A stretch of DNA of 44,102 nucleotides from assembly GCA_947584295.1 (NCBI GenBank), contig CANPWM010000014.1:1-44102 (forward strand). The letters run 5' to 3'. Below, piece after piece: positions 27,784-36,442 of the stretch. The position numbers were made by a program, and so were the translations under genes. Within the stretch, counting starts at the first letter, position 1. Each line of letters begins with the position of its first letter. Below the pieces are notes generated by a model. That model was not told the DNA's origin, made no database searches, and was given only the letters and a program-made list of their open reading frames with translations. This DNA comes from an uncultured Oscillospiraceae bacterium (lineage in GTDB: Bacteria; Bacillota; Clostridia; Oscillospirales; Oscillospiraceae).

Positions 27784-29030
27784 AAAAATCTGTCCTGAAA
27801 AAACGGCTTTTCGCCCTTTTCCTGGCCCTGGCGCTGCTCCTGCCCATGTCCCTGACCGCCGGGGCGACGGAACACGTCATGCAGTGCCGCCTGCGGGGGA
27901 CGTACTTCAACAGCCTCAGCGAAGCCCTGAAGGTCTACAAGGAGGGGGACGTCATCGAGCTTCTGATGGAGCTCCACCGGGCCTGTACGGCGCCTTATGG
28001 CATCGAGGTCCGCGTCCGGGGCGTGGACGGCGTGCGGGTGTACGACGACCTCTTTTACGCGTACCCCCACCAGGAGGTCCGGCACCGGGTGGAGGGCGGC
28101 GTCCACATCTTCAAGCTGGTGGAGCTGGAACGCGACCCGGCCTGGCCGGAACAGCTCATTCTGACCAGCGCCGTCCCCAACGGATATCTGTCCCTTTTCT
28201 CCAGCGACGTCTGGCCGGGGGAGACGGCCCTGGTAGATGTGGAGCCTCTGGAGGGCTGTCAGGCGTCGTCCCTGACGGTGCTGGACGCCAAATTGAACCA
28301 GATCCCCGCCCGGCTCTATGAGGGAGATATCCCCGTCAGCCCCGGCCGTGTACGGTATGAATTTACGATCCCGGAGGAAAACCTGCCCCTGACGGTCTAC
28401 GCCACGATCCTGCCCGCCGGGGAGACGGACGAAAACTGCCCCAGCCGGCCCTTCGCCGACGTGGAGGCCGGGGCCTGGTATCACCGGGCGGTGGACGAGC
28501 TGGTGGGGCGGAAGGTCATCAACGGCACCGATCCCCATCACTTCACCCCCAACGGAATGCTGACCCGCGCCGAGGCGGTGACTATCCTCTACCGGCTCAT
28601 GGGTTCTCAGGCCGTCCCCTACTCCCCCGTCTATGCCGACGTGCCGGACGGCCAGTGGTACACCGCCCCCGTCATGTGGGCCACCCGGGAGGGCATCGTC
28701 AACGGCGTCGGCGGCGGCCTTTTCGCCCCCGACGAGCTGCTGACCCGGGAAGCCCTGTGGACCATGCTCCTGCGCCTGTCCGGCGATAAGGTACTGTACT
28801 CGATGCTGGACACCAAGCTGGCCCTGAGGGCCGGGGAGATCAACGATTTTGCCGCCGACGCCTTCACCTGGGCGCACGTCATGGGGCTTGTGAGCACGGG
28901 CGCCATCCGCGGCAAAAGCGCCCCCACCCGCGCCGAGACCGCCGTCACCGTGTATATGTACCTTCAGAACCGGGAAAAAGTCGCCGCCGACCCGCCCCCC
29001 TATTACCCGGAGATCGAGCTGAACAGATAG
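27780..29030 (+). CDS. Secreted S-layer-homology (SLH) domain protein
   Basis: A 416-residue secreted protein. A signal peptide is clear (basic MKKSVLKKRL, hydrophobic core, cleavage near AGATEH). Residues 30-210 have no family that I recognise, a beta-rich region. Three SLH repeats follow (about 218-275 with PFADVEAGAWYHRAVDELV, 280-340 with YADVPDGQWYTAPVMWATREGIVNGV, and 345-400), with TRAEAVTILYRLM as the typical second helix. SLH triplets bind pyruvylated wall polymers. It overlaps nth by ATGA, an unusual operon partner for a DNA repair gene. Confidence 0.9.
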   Translation: MKKSVLKKRLFALFLALALLLPMSLTAGATEHVMQCRLRGTYFNSLSEALKVYKEGDVIELLMELHRACTAPYGIEVRVRGVDGVRVYDDLFYAYPHQEVRHRVEGGVHIFKLVELERDPAWPEQLILTSAVPNGYLSLFSSDVWPGETALVDVEPLEGCQASSLTVLDAKLNQIPARLYEGDIPVSPGRVRYEFTIPEENLPLTVYATILPAGETDENCPSRPFADVEAGAWYHRAVDELVGRKVINGTDPHHFTPNGMLTRAEAVTILYRLMGSQAVPYSPVYADVPDGQWYTAPVMWATREGIVNGVGGGLFAPDELLTREALWTMLLRLSGDKVLYSMLDTKLALRAGEINDFAADAFTWAHVMGLVSTGAIRGKSAPTRAETAVTVYMYLQNREKVAADPPPYYPEIELNR

Positions 29031-29045
29031 CGGCCCTGCCCGCGG

Positions 29046-29166
29046 CCATGCCTCCCCCTTTCCCCGCCCCGCGGAGCGGTTATGCTTTATGATATATGCA
29101 TTATACACTATATCGAAGCATATGTCAAGCGTAATATTTTATTTATTCAAAAATTGCATAAATAAT
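29046..29166 (-). repeat. Promoter cassette, copy A
   Basis: Read leftwards, it contains TTGACA, a 17-base spacer and TATAAT (about 29128-29100), a palindromic flank (TATGCTT...AAGCATA) and a GC-rich end (CCGCTCCGCGG). It is a close inverted copy of 35731-35853 (roughly 118 bases with about one difference per eight to ten bases). It points into the antisense strand of the SLH gene, with no gene of its own behind it. Confidence 0.8.
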
Positions 29167-29222
29167 TCGTGTTCCTTGCCTGAAAATGATAAAAAGAACC
29201 CCCTCCCTTTAAGGAAGGGCGC

Positions 29223-29265
29223 AAGCAGCTCCGGCGATCATTCCATCGCCGGAGCTGCTTTTTGT
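29223..29265 (+). terminator. Intrinsic terminator after the SLH gene / before the ABC operon end
   Basis: A perfect 16-bp stem (29223-29238 with 29245-29260, six-base loop), followed on the plus strand by TTTTTGTTTTT. It can also mark the 3' end of the convergent ABC transporter transcript, although the T tract is missing on that strand. Confidence 0.8.
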
Positions 29266-29285
29266 TTTTATAAATGGTTCGGTGC

Positions 29286-31181
29286 TTATTCCAGCTCGAA
29301 GGCGCCGGTGTAGAGCTGGTAGTAGGTACCCTTCTGGGCGATGAGCTGGTCGTGGGTGCCGCGCTCAATGATGTGGCCGTGATCCAGCACCATGATGGCG
29401 TCGGAGTTCATGACGGTAGAGAGCCGGTGGGCGATGACGAACACGGTACGGCCCTCCATGAGCCGATCCATGCCCCGCTGGACCAGCGCCTCGGTGCGGG
29501 TGTCGATGGAGCTGGTGGCCTCGTCCAGAATCATCACCGGGGGGTCGGCCACGGCGGCCCGGGCGATGGAGATAAGCTGCCGCTGGCCCTGGCTGAGCCG
29601 CGCGCCGTTGCCCGTCAGCATGGTATCGTAGCCGTCGGGCAGGCGGGTGATGAAGTCGTGGGCGTTGGCCAGCTTTGCGGCCTCAATGCACTCCTCGTCG
29701 GTGGCGTCCAGCTTGCCGTAGCGGATATTCTCCATGACGGTGCCGGTGAACAGGTTCACGTCCTGCAGGACCATGCCCAGGGAGCGGCGCAGGTCGTCCT
29801 TCTTGATTTTGTTGATGTTGATGCCGTCGTAGCGGATCTTGCCGTCCTCGATGTCGTAGAAGCGGTTGATGAGGTTGGTGATGGTTGTCTTGCCCGCGCC
29901 GGTGGCCCCCACAAAGGCCAGCTTCTGGCCGGGCTTGGCGTAGAGGGAGATATCGTAGAGGATCTGCTTATCCGGCACATAGCTGAAGTCCACGCTGTCC
30001 ATGGTGATATCCCCCCGCAGCGGGGTGTAGGTGATGGTGCCGTCGGCCTTGTGGGGGTGCTTCCAGGCCCACTGGCCGGTGCGTTTGTCGGACTCGTGAA
30101 CGGTCCCGTCCGGGTCGATCCGGGCGTTGACCAGGGTAACGTAGCCGTCGTCCACCTCGGGCTGTTCGTCCATCAAATCGAAGATGCGCTCCGCGCCGGC
30201 CAGGGCCAGGACGATGGCGTTGAGCTGGTTGGATATCTGGGCGATGGGCATATTGAACTGGCGGGAGAGGAGCATGAAGGCCATGAGGGAACCCAGATCC
30301 AGGGCCTTGCCGCCGGAGGAGACGGCCAAAACGCCGCCCACCACCGCCAGAATGGCGTACTGGATATAGCCCAGGTTGTTGTTGATGGGGCCCATGGCGT
30401 TGGCGTAGACACCGGCGGTGTAGGCGTTGCGGCACAGCTCGTCGTTGATCTGGTCGAACTCCCGCTTGCAGGCGTCCTCGTGGTTGAACACCTTCACCAC
30501 CCGCTGGCCGTTGATCAGCTCCTCCACGTAGCCGTTGACCTTCCCCAAGGCCCGCTGCTGCTCCAAGAAGTATTTTCCCGAGCGGCCCACCACGGTCTTT
30601 GTCACCAGGACGATGACGAAGACGGTGAACACCATGACGATGCACAGCACCCAGGATTCCATGATGAGGTTCACGGAGATGACGATCAGGGAGATGATGG
30701 ACGCGGCGCACTGGGGAATGGACTGGGAGACCATCTGCCGCAGGGTGTCGATGTCGCTGGTATACCGGGACATGATGTTTCCGGCGGTGTTGGAGTCAAA
30801 ATACCGCAGGGGGAGCTTTTGCATCTTGGTGAACATCTCGTCCCGAATGACCTTCTGGGTACCCTGGGCCACGGAGACCATCAGGAAGTTATAGAGCCAC
30901 GCGCAGACGATGCCCGCCGCCAGCACGATCCCCACTCTCACCAAGAGATCGACGATGGGGGTAAAGTCCGTGGAGCCTGTCTCCACCATAGCCAAGATCT
31001 CGTTCACCAGATCCCCCAGGGAGGTGGACATACGGGCCTGGGCGTAGGAGGTCACGGTGATACATATAAGGACGATGACCAGGGTAGGGATATACTTCTT
31101 CATGTAGCCAAGAAGCCGCGTCAAAGTCTTTTTGGGGTTCCGGGCCTTGCGCCCGTTGCCGCGGGGTCTTACGGGGGGCAT
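29286..31181 (-). CDS. ABC exporter subunit with ATPase (multidrug type), canonical active site
   Basis: A 631-residue fusion of a six-span transmembrane domain (about 25-330) and an ATPase domain (about 385-625). Walker A is GATGAGKTT, the signature LSQGQ, and Walker B VMILDEATSSIDTRTE with the catalytic Glu; the H-loop is IAHRLST. It has a longer linker (TVHESDKRTGQWAWKHPHKADG) before the ATPase, seen in many Clostridia exporters of this type. Its start codon overlaps the stop of the partner gene (TGATG). Together they form a heterodimeric exporter of the BmrCD/LmrCD/TM287-288 kind. Drugs, lipids or peptides are possible cargo. Confidence 0.94.
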   Translation of the reverse strand: MPPVRPRGNGRKARNPKKTLTRLLGYMKKYIPTLVIVLICITVTSYAQARMSTSLGDLVNEILAMVETGSTDFTPIVDLLVRVGIVLAAGIVCAWLYNFLMVSVAQGTQKVIRDEMFTKMQKLPLRYFDSNTAGNIMSRYTSDIDTLRQMVSQSIPQCAASIISLIVISVNLIMESWVLCIVMVFTVFVIVLVTKTVVGRSGKYFLEQQRALGKVNGYVEELINGQRVVKVFNHEDACKREFDQINDELCRNAYTAGVYANAMGPINNNLGYIQYAILAVVGGVLAVSSGGKALDLGSLMAFMLLSRQFNMPIAQISNQLNAIVLALAGAERIFDLMDEQPEVDDGYVTLVNARIDPDGTVHESDKRTGQWAWKHPHKADGTITYTPLRGDITMDSVDFSYVPDKQILYDISLYAKPGQKLAFVGATGAGKTTITNLINRFYDIEDGKIRYDGININKIKKDDLRRSLGMVLQDVNLFTGTVMENIRYGKLDATDEECIEAAKLANAHDFITRLPDGYDTMLTGNGARLSQGQRQLISIARAAVADPPVMILDEATSSIDTRTEALVQRGMDRLMEGRTVFVIAHRLSTVMNSDAIMVLDHGHIIERGTHDQLIAQKGTYYQLYTGAFELE

Positions 31182-32926
31182 CAGTCCTCATCTCCTTTCT
31201 TCTGGGAGGAGTAGACCTCCTGATAGATGGGGGAGGTCTTTAAAAGCTCCTCATGGGTGCCTACGGCGGCGACAGCGCCGTTTTCCATAATGACGATCAT
31301 ATCCGCGTCCTGGACGCTGGACACCCGCTGGGCGATGATGAGCTTGGTAGTGCCGGGGATCTCCTGGGCGAAGGCCTTTCGGATCATGGCGTCGGTCTTG
31401 GTGTCCACGGCGGAGGTGGAGTCGTCCAGGATCAGGATCTTCGGCTTTTTCAGCAGCGCCCGGGCGATGCACAGCCGCTGCTTCTGGCCGCCGGACACGT
31501 TGGTGCCGCCCTGCTCGATGTGGGTGTCGTAGCCGTCGGGGAAGCCCTCGATGAACTCGTGGGCGCAGGCCAGGCGGCAGGCGTGTTCCATCTCCTCGTC
31601 GGTGGCGTCCGGGTTGCCCCACCGCAGGTTATCCTTGATGGTGCCGGAGAAAAGCTCGTTTTTCTGCAAGACCATTGCCACGCTGTCACGCAGGGTGGTG
31701 AGGTCATAGTCCCGCACATCTACGCCGCCCACCCGCAGCGTCCCCTGGGTCACGTCGTAGAGCCGGGGGATCAGCTGGACCAGGGTGGATTTGCTGGAGC
31801 CGGTGCCGCCCAGGATACCCACGGTGGCCCCGGCGGGGATATGGAGATCAACGTCCTTCAGGGCCATGTTCTTGGCCTTGGCGGAGTATTTGAAGCTGAC
31901 GTCCTCAAAGTCGATGGAGCCGTCGGGAACCTCGGTGACGGCCCCGGCGGGGCTTGTCAGATCCGGCGTCTCGGTGAGGATCTCGTATGTACGCTTCAGG
32001 GGCGCCCGGGACATGATCATCATGACGTAGACCATGGACAGCATCATGAGGGACGACAGCACCTGGGTGGTGTAGGTGAACATGGCGCTCAGATCCCCGG
32101 TGGTCAGGCCGTTGCCCGGAACGTTGCCAGAGGCCACCACCATCTTGGCGCCCATCCAGGAGATGGCCAGAATGCACCCGTAGACGCAGGTCTGCATGAC
32201 GGGGTTATTGAGGGCCAGGATCTTCTCGGCCTTGCAGAAGTCCTTATAGATGGAGGCGGAGATGCCGGTGAATTTCTCGATCTCCCTGTCCTCCCGGACG
32301 AAGCTCTTCACCACCCGGATACCGTGGACGTTCTCCTGGACGGTGTTGTTCAGCTTGTCGTAGGTGCGGAACACCCGGTCAAAGATGCTGTGTACCAGCG
32401 GCACAAGGCACACCAGGGCCACGATCAGCACGGGCATGGCCACGCAGTAGACCAGGGACAGCTTCACGGAGATGGTCATGGCGGAGATAAAGGCCAGGAT
32501 CATGGTCATGGGGGCCCGGATCGCCATGCGGATCATCATCTGGAAGGTCATCTGCAAATTCGCCACGTCCGAGGTCAGGCGCGTGACGATGGAGGCGGTG
32601 GAAAATTTGTCGATGTTGGAAAAGCTGAAATCCTGGACACAGTAATACATATCGTGCCGGAGGTTCCTGGCAAAGCCGGTACCGGCCTTGGTGGCGAAGG
32701 CCGCCGAGGCCACGCCGAACGCCAGGGAGCAGAGGGCGCACAGCACCAGCTGCAGGGAGCGGACCAGTACCACGTGCATATCCCCCATGGAGATGCCGTA
32801 ATCGTAGAGGGCCTTCATCACCTTGGGAATGGTGACCTCCATGGCCACCTCGCCGATCATGGTCAGCGGCGCCAGAACGGCCGCCAGGGTGTATTCCCGG
32901 ACGCACCGGGCTAATCTTCGTATCAA
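31181..32926 (-). CDS. ABC exporter subunit with ATPase, degenerate catalytic site
   Basis: A 581-residue half-transporter with six membrane spans (about 15-315) and an ATPase domain (about 340-575). Walker A is GGTGSSKST, the signature VSGGQ, and Walker B ILILDDSTSAVD, where Asp stands in place of the catalytic Glu. The H-loop position has Gln (IAQRVSS) in place of His. Both changes mark the degenerate site of heterodimeric exporters, so the partner at 29286 should carry out most hydrolysis. The start is a TTG at 32926, with AAGGAG before it, four bases after the stop of the marR gene. Regulator and transporter form one operon. Confidence 0.94.
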   Translation of the reverse strand: MIRRLARCVREYTLAAVLAPLTMIGEVAMEVTIPKVMKALYDYGISMGDMHVVLVRSLQLVLCALCSLAFGVASAAFATKAGTGFARNLRHDMYYCVQDFSFSNIDKFSTASIVTRLTSDVANLQMTFQMMIRMAIRAPMTMILAFISAMTISVKLSLVYCVAMPVLIVALVCLVPLVHSIFDRVFRTYDKLNNTVQENVHGIRVVKSFVREDREIEKFTGISASIYKDFCKAEKILALNNPVMQTCVYGCILAISWMGAKMVVASGNVPGNGLTTGDLSAMFTYTTQVLSSLMMLSMVYVMMIMSRAPLKRTYEILTETPDLTSPAGAVTEVPDGSIDFEDVSFKYSAKAKNMALKDVDLHIPAGATVGILGGTGSSKSTLVQLIPRLYDVTQGTLRVGGVDVRDYDLTTLRDSVAMVLQKNELFSGTIKDNLRWGNPDATDEEMEHACRLACAHEFIEGFPDGYDTHIEQGGTNVSGGQKQRLCIARALLKKPKILILDDSTSAVDTKTDAMIRKAFAQEIPGTTKLIIAQRVSSVQDADMIVIMENGAVAAVGTHEELLKTSPIYQEVYSSQKKGDED

Positions 32927-32930
32927 AGCG

Positions 32931-33410
32931 TCATTCTCCTTCCTTGCAGCGGCACCTGCCGCCGGCAGATTTGGCGTTCTCCACCATTCGGTCCAGAAGC
33001 GCGTTGAGGGTCATAAGCTCCTCCGGGGTGAAGCCCTGGGAGAGCATGGCCTCCAGGTCGTCCAGGCGCTGCTTGGTGTGGTGGGCGGCGTCCAGGCCCT
33101 CATCGGTCAGCAGGATACGCTTGCGCCGCCGGTCTGTCCCGTCCTGCTCGAAGGTCACAAGCCCCCGCTCCGCCATGCGCTCCAAGATGCCCGTGGCCGT
33201 GGGGTGCTTGATGTTGAAGCGCACCTCGATGTCGTGCTGGCAGGGGGGCTGGGCGGAGGTCATGTCCAGATACCCCAGCAGAAAGGACTGCATTCCCGTG
33301 ATGCCCAGCTCGTGGGTGGATTCGTCGGCGATCCGCCGGAAGCTGTTGGAGATGAACCGCACCTTCTGCCCCAGACGGGCGCCGTTGTTTTCGCTTTCCG
33401 TGTCACTCAC
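32931..33410 (-). CDS. MarR-family regulator of the ABC exporter operon
   Basis: A 159-residue winged-helix protein (GTG start at 33410; the exact start is uncertain as GAGAGG is very close). Recognisable are GITGMQSFLLGYLDMTS, HDIEVRFNIKHPTATGILERMAERGLVTFEQDGTDRRRKRILLTDEG, the standard MarR helix-turn-helix and wing, and a C-terminal dimer helix. The Cys-rich end (GGRCRCKEGE) may be meaningful or not. It is the first gene of the operon, and two direct repeats downstream of the promoter are likely its operators, so autoregulation is likely, with the exporter derepressed by its ligand. Confidence 0.88.
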   Translation of the reverse strand: MSDTESENNGARLGQKVRFISNSFRRIADESTHELGITGMQSFLLGYLDMTSAQPPCQHDIEVRFNIKHPTATGILERMAERGLVTFEQDGTDRRRKRILLTDEGLDAAHHTKQRLDDLEAMLSQGFTPEELMTLNALLDRMVENAKSAGGRCRCKEGE

Positions 33411-33416
33411 CCTCTC

Positions 33417-33451
33417 AAAACGTCGTATGCGACATTTAAAACGTCGTATGC
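33417..33451 (-). promoter_or_regulatory. Two MarR operator candidates
   Basis: AAAACGTCGTATGC occurs exactly at 33417-33430 and 33438-33451, with a 21-bp period (two helical turns). Each contains a palindromic GTCG-N4-CGAC or near copy. They lie between the -10 box and the marR start. Confidence 0.75.
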
Positions 33452-33456
33452 GTCTT

Positions 33457-33485
33457 ATTATAGAAACTTTTTTCAGCCCGGTCAA
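33457..33485 (-). promoter_or_regulatory. Promoter of marR-ABC operon
   Basis: TTGACC (33485-33480), a 17-base spacer and TATAAT (33462-33457) on the minus strand. Confidence 0.85.
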
Positions 33486-33555
33486 GTGTAAAAGGGGAAA
33501 GAAACAGTGGAAATCCCGGCGGGAATATGGTAAGATTGACATACGAGGTGACACC

Positions 33556-33957
33556 ATGGATTTTTTCGCTTTTGACCTGACGGAGACACAGCTGGGGAAC
33601 CTGTCGTCCCTGGCGCTGGCCCACATCGGGGACGCGGTGTATGAGCTGATGGCCCGGTCGTATCTGGTGGCCCGGGGCAAGGAGACCAACCACTCCCTCC
33701 ACCGGGCCACGGTGGCCCTGGTGGCGGCCCCGGCCCAGGCCGCCGGGGCGGAGCGGATCGGGCCGCTGCTGACGGAGGAGGAGCGGGAGGTCTACCGCCG
33801 GGGCCGGAACGCCAAGGTGCATACCGTCCCCCACGGGGCTACCCCGCGGGAGTACCACGCGGCCACGGCCCTGGAGGCGCTGTTCGGGTATCTTTACATC
33901 AAGGGGCGGCGGGAGCGGCTGAATGAGCTGTTCGCCGCCATGCTGGAGGGGAAATAA
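33556..33957 (+). CDS. mrnC: Mini-ribonuclease 3
   Basis: A 133-residue RNase III-like protein without the double-stranded-RNA binding domain. The catalytic segment is LALAHIGDAVYELMARSYLV (with Asp), and YHAATALEALFGYLYIKG has the second acidic site. In Bacillus it matures 23S rRNA. The start at 33556 has GAGGTG upstream. The longer frame upstream passes through the marR control region. It overlaps the next gene by TAATG. Confidence 0.95.
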   Translation: MDFFAFDLTETQLGNLSSLALAHIGDAVYELMARSYLVARGKETNHSLHRATVALVAAPAQAAGAERIGPLLTEEEREVYRRGRNAKVHTVPHGATPREYHAATALEALFGYLYIKGRRERLNELFAAMLEGK

Positions 33958-35669
33958 TGGCCTTTGACGCCTTGTTTTTACGCTGTTTGAAGGGCGAGCT
34001 GGAGCGGGAGCTGACCGGGGCGCGGATCGAGAAGATCCAACAGCCGGCCCGGGGTACCCTGCTGCTGACGGTGAAGGGGGAGCGGCGGCGGGAGCTGCTG
34101 ATCGGCGGCTCCTCCGGCGCGCCGCGCCTGCACTTCACCGGGGAGGCGCTGGAAAAGCCCCAGGAGCCGCCCATGTTCTGTATGCTCCTGCGTAAGCACC
34201 TCACCGGGGCGCGGATCATGGAGGTGTCCATGCCCGCCACGGACCGGGTACTGCTTTTCCGCCTGGCCGCGCCGGGCCAGTTCGGCGAGGGCGAGGAGCG
34301 GGGCCTGGCGGTGGAGCTTATCGGCCACGCCGCCAACGTGATTTTGACAGACCGGGAGGGGATCATCACCGACTGCCTCTTCCGGGCCGGTTCCGCCGAG
34401 GACGCCCGGGCCGTCCAGCCGGGGTCGCGCTACCGCCTGCCGCCCCCGCAAAAGAAGCGTGACCTGCTGGCCCTGTCGGACCGGGAGATCGTCGAGCTGT
34501 GCGAGGCGCGCGACCCGGGGCGGCCGGTGGATCGGTGGGTGCTGGAGAGCTTCTTGGGGGTCTCCCCCCTGGTGGCCCGGGAGATGGCCTACCGGGCGGA
34601 GAGCGGACAGCTCGCGGCGGAGCTTTGCCGCCTGCGGGACGCGGTGCTGGCCGGGGGCCAGCCGTGCCTGCTGACGGGGCCGGAGGGCGCGCCCTTTGAC
34701 TTCTCTTATATCCCGCTCTTTCAATACGGCCCGGGGTACGCCTTGGAGAAGGCGGAGAGCTTCTCCGCCCTGCTGGACGCCTTTTACGCCAAAAAAGACG
34801 CCGTGGAGCGGCGCCGCCAGCGGTCCGGGGAGCTGCGCCGGGCGGCGGGGACGGCCCGGAACCGGGTGATCCGGCGGCTGGAGGCCCAGCGGCAGGAGCT
34901 TTTGAATACGGAGAACAAGGACTGGCTGCGCCAGTGCGGGGATATCATCACCGCCAACCTCTACGCCATGAAAAAGGGCCAGACGGAGCTGGTGGCGGAG
35001 GATTTTTACGCCGGGGACGGCGCGATGCGGCAGATCGCTCTGGATCCGCAAAAAACGCCCCAGCAGAACGCCGCCCGGTATTATAAGGACTATACCCGGG
35101 CCAAAAGCGCCCTGGCGCACCTGACGGAGCGGATTGAACAGGGCCAGGAGGAGCTTTCGTACCTGGACAGCGTCCTGGAGGAGATCGACCGGGCGGAGAC
35201 GGAGCGGGATCTGGCGGAGATCCGGGTCGAGCTGGAGGAGACGGGCTATCTGCGCGCCCCCCGGCAGAACCGCCGCCCCAAGCGCCAGCCCATTCAGCCC
35301 ATGCGCTTTCGCTCCGGGGCGGGCCTGCTGATCCGCGCCGGCAGGAACAACGCCCAGAACGACCAGCTGACTTTGCGCGACAGCGCCAAGACAGACCTGT
35401 GGCTCCACGCCCAGAAGCTCCACGGCGCCCATGTGATCCTCTCCTGTGAGGGGAAAACGCCGGATCCCCAGTCCGTGCGGGAGGCGGCCTGCGTCGCCGC
35501 CTATTACTCCCAGGGCCGCGAGGCCGCCAAGGTGCCGGTGGACGTCACCCAGGTCCGGCAGATCAAAAAGCCCCCCGCCAGCCGCCCCGGCATGGTCATC
35601 TACCACACCTACCGCACCCTCCTGGCCGAACCCGACGAGGCCCTGGTGGAGAAGTTGCGGATAAAATAA
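33957..35669 (+). CDS. rqcH: RqcH (Rqc2/NEMF homologue, NFACT protein)
   Basis: A 570-residue NFACT protein, which in Firmicutes works on stalled 50S subunits and adds Ala tails to incomplete chains. The NFACT-N part covers about 1-240 (MFCMLLRKHLTGARI, VELIGHAANVILTD), helix-hairpin-helix and coiled coil about 250-420, and NFACT-R about 440-560 (SGAGLLIRAGRNNAQNDQLTLRDSAKTDLWLHAQKLHGAHVIL). It was previously annotated as fibronectin-binding protein FbpA. Full length, with no loss of motif visible. It overlaps mrnC. Confidence 0.94.
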   Translation: MAFDALFLRCLKGELERELTGARIEKIQQPARGTLLLTVKGERRRELLIGGSSGAPRLHFTGEALEKPQEPPMFCMLLRKHLTGARIMEVSMPATDRVLLFRLAAPGQFGEGEERGLAVELIGHAANVILTDREGIITDCLFRAGSAEDARAVQPGSRYRLPPPQKKRDLLALSDREIVELCEARDPGRPVDRWVLESFLGVSPLVAREMAYRAESGQLAAELCRLRDAVLAGGQPCLLTGPEGAPFDFSYIPLFQYGPGYALEKAESFSALLDAFYAKKDAVERRRQRSGELRRAAGTARNRVIRRLEAQRQELLNTENKDWLRQCGDIITANLYAMKKGQTELVAEDFYAGDGAMRQIALDPQKTPQQNAARYYKDYTRAKSALAHLTERIEQGQEELSYLDSVLEEIDRAETERDLAEIRVELEETGYLRAPRQNRRPKRQPIQPMRFRSGAGLLIRAGRNNAQNDQLTLRDSAKTDLWLHAQKLHGAHVILSCEGKTPDPQSVREAACVAAYYSQGREAAKVPVDVTQVRQIKKPPASRPGMVIYHTYRTLLAEPDEALVEKLRIK

Positions 35670-35697
35670 AAATTAAAAAATTCTCCCCTAAAGCCTT

Positions 35698-35725
35698 GGG
35701 CCGCCTGTCCGGCGGCCCACTTTTT
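35698..35725 (+). terminator. Terminator of mrnC-rqcH
   Basis: A perfect 8-bp stem (GGGCCGCC with GGCGGCCC, five-base loop) followed by ACTTTTT. Its arms match the core of the GGGCCGCC repeats. Confidence 0.85.
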
Positions 35726-35730
35726 ATGAT

Positions 35731-35853
35731 TTTATTGATGCAACTTTTGAATAAGCCAAAAAATATGCTTGACATATGCTTTGATATAGCGTATAATGCG
35801 TATATCATAAAGCATAACCGCTCCGCGGTGCGGGGAAAGGGGGCGTCAGGCGA
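35731..35853 (+). repeat. Promoter cassette, copy B
   Basis: Contains TTGACA (about 35770), a 17-base spacer and TATAAT (about 35793), with arms TATGCTTTGATATA and TATATCATAAAGCATA and a GC-rich end (CCGCTCCGCGG). It is the inverted partner of 29046-29166. It ends exactly at the stop codon of the convergent tetR gene, so the transcript would be antisense to tetR. Confidence 0.8.
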
Positions 35854-36397
35854 ACAGGCCGCCGCTGAGCAGATTTTTCGTCATGCCGCTGAGCCTGTCC
35901 ACCGCCAGGCCCTGATCCGTGGTCAGCCACATATACATAAGCTCGTAGCTCACCCCGGCCAGGCTCGCTTTTATGTACGGCAGCTGCCACACCTCGCACC
36001 GGAAAAGCCCGTCCAGCACCTGGGCGTCCTCCAGGAAGAAGCCCCGGTTGCACTCCTGGAAGAGATACCCCAGGCCCTGCTTGTAGAGCAGGGACAAAAA
36101 GTCCCGGCTCTCCCCCCAGAAGAGGAAGTAGTCGATGAGCAGCTCCTCCGGCTCCGGCAGGGCCGCCGTGAGCTTGTCCTGATACCGCTGAAAAAGCCCC
36201 CTCAGCAGATAGGTGAGGATATCCTCCTTCTTTTGAAAATTCGTGTAGAAGGTCTGCCGGGAAAGCCCCGCCCGCTCGGTGATGTCCGAGATGGTGATGT
36301 CCTTGAAGGGCTTATACATCATCAGCTTCAGCAGGGTCTCCGACAGGGCGTTCTTTGACCGCACCGCCATGGGATTTTCATATTTCCGTTCCAGCAT
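35846..36397 (-). CDS. TetR/AcrR-family regulator
   Basis: A 183-residue regulator with a TetR helix-turn-helix (about 12-60: ALSETLLKLMMYKPFKDITISDITERAGLSRQTFYTNFQKKEDIL) and a C-terminal ligand domain of the TetR_C type typical for Firmicutes. AGGAGG precedes the ATG. An inverted repeat lies over its promoter, so autoregulation is likely. The target may be the TSUP permease genes, whose last gene ends within this promoter. That is only positional. Confidence 0.9.
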   Translation of the reverse strand: MLERKYENPMAVRSKNALSETLLKLMMYKPFKDITISDITERAGLSRQTFYTNFQKKEDILTYLLRGLFQRYQDKLTAALPEPEELLIDYFLFWGESRDFLSLLYKQGLGYLFQECNRGFFLEDAQVLDGLFRCEVWQLPYIKASLAGVSYELMYMWLTTDQGLAVDRLSGMTKNLLSGGLFA

Positions 36398-36442
36398 TGA
36401 AGCGCCTCCTGGCCAAAAATGGTAAATTCAGGTCAATTTCTA

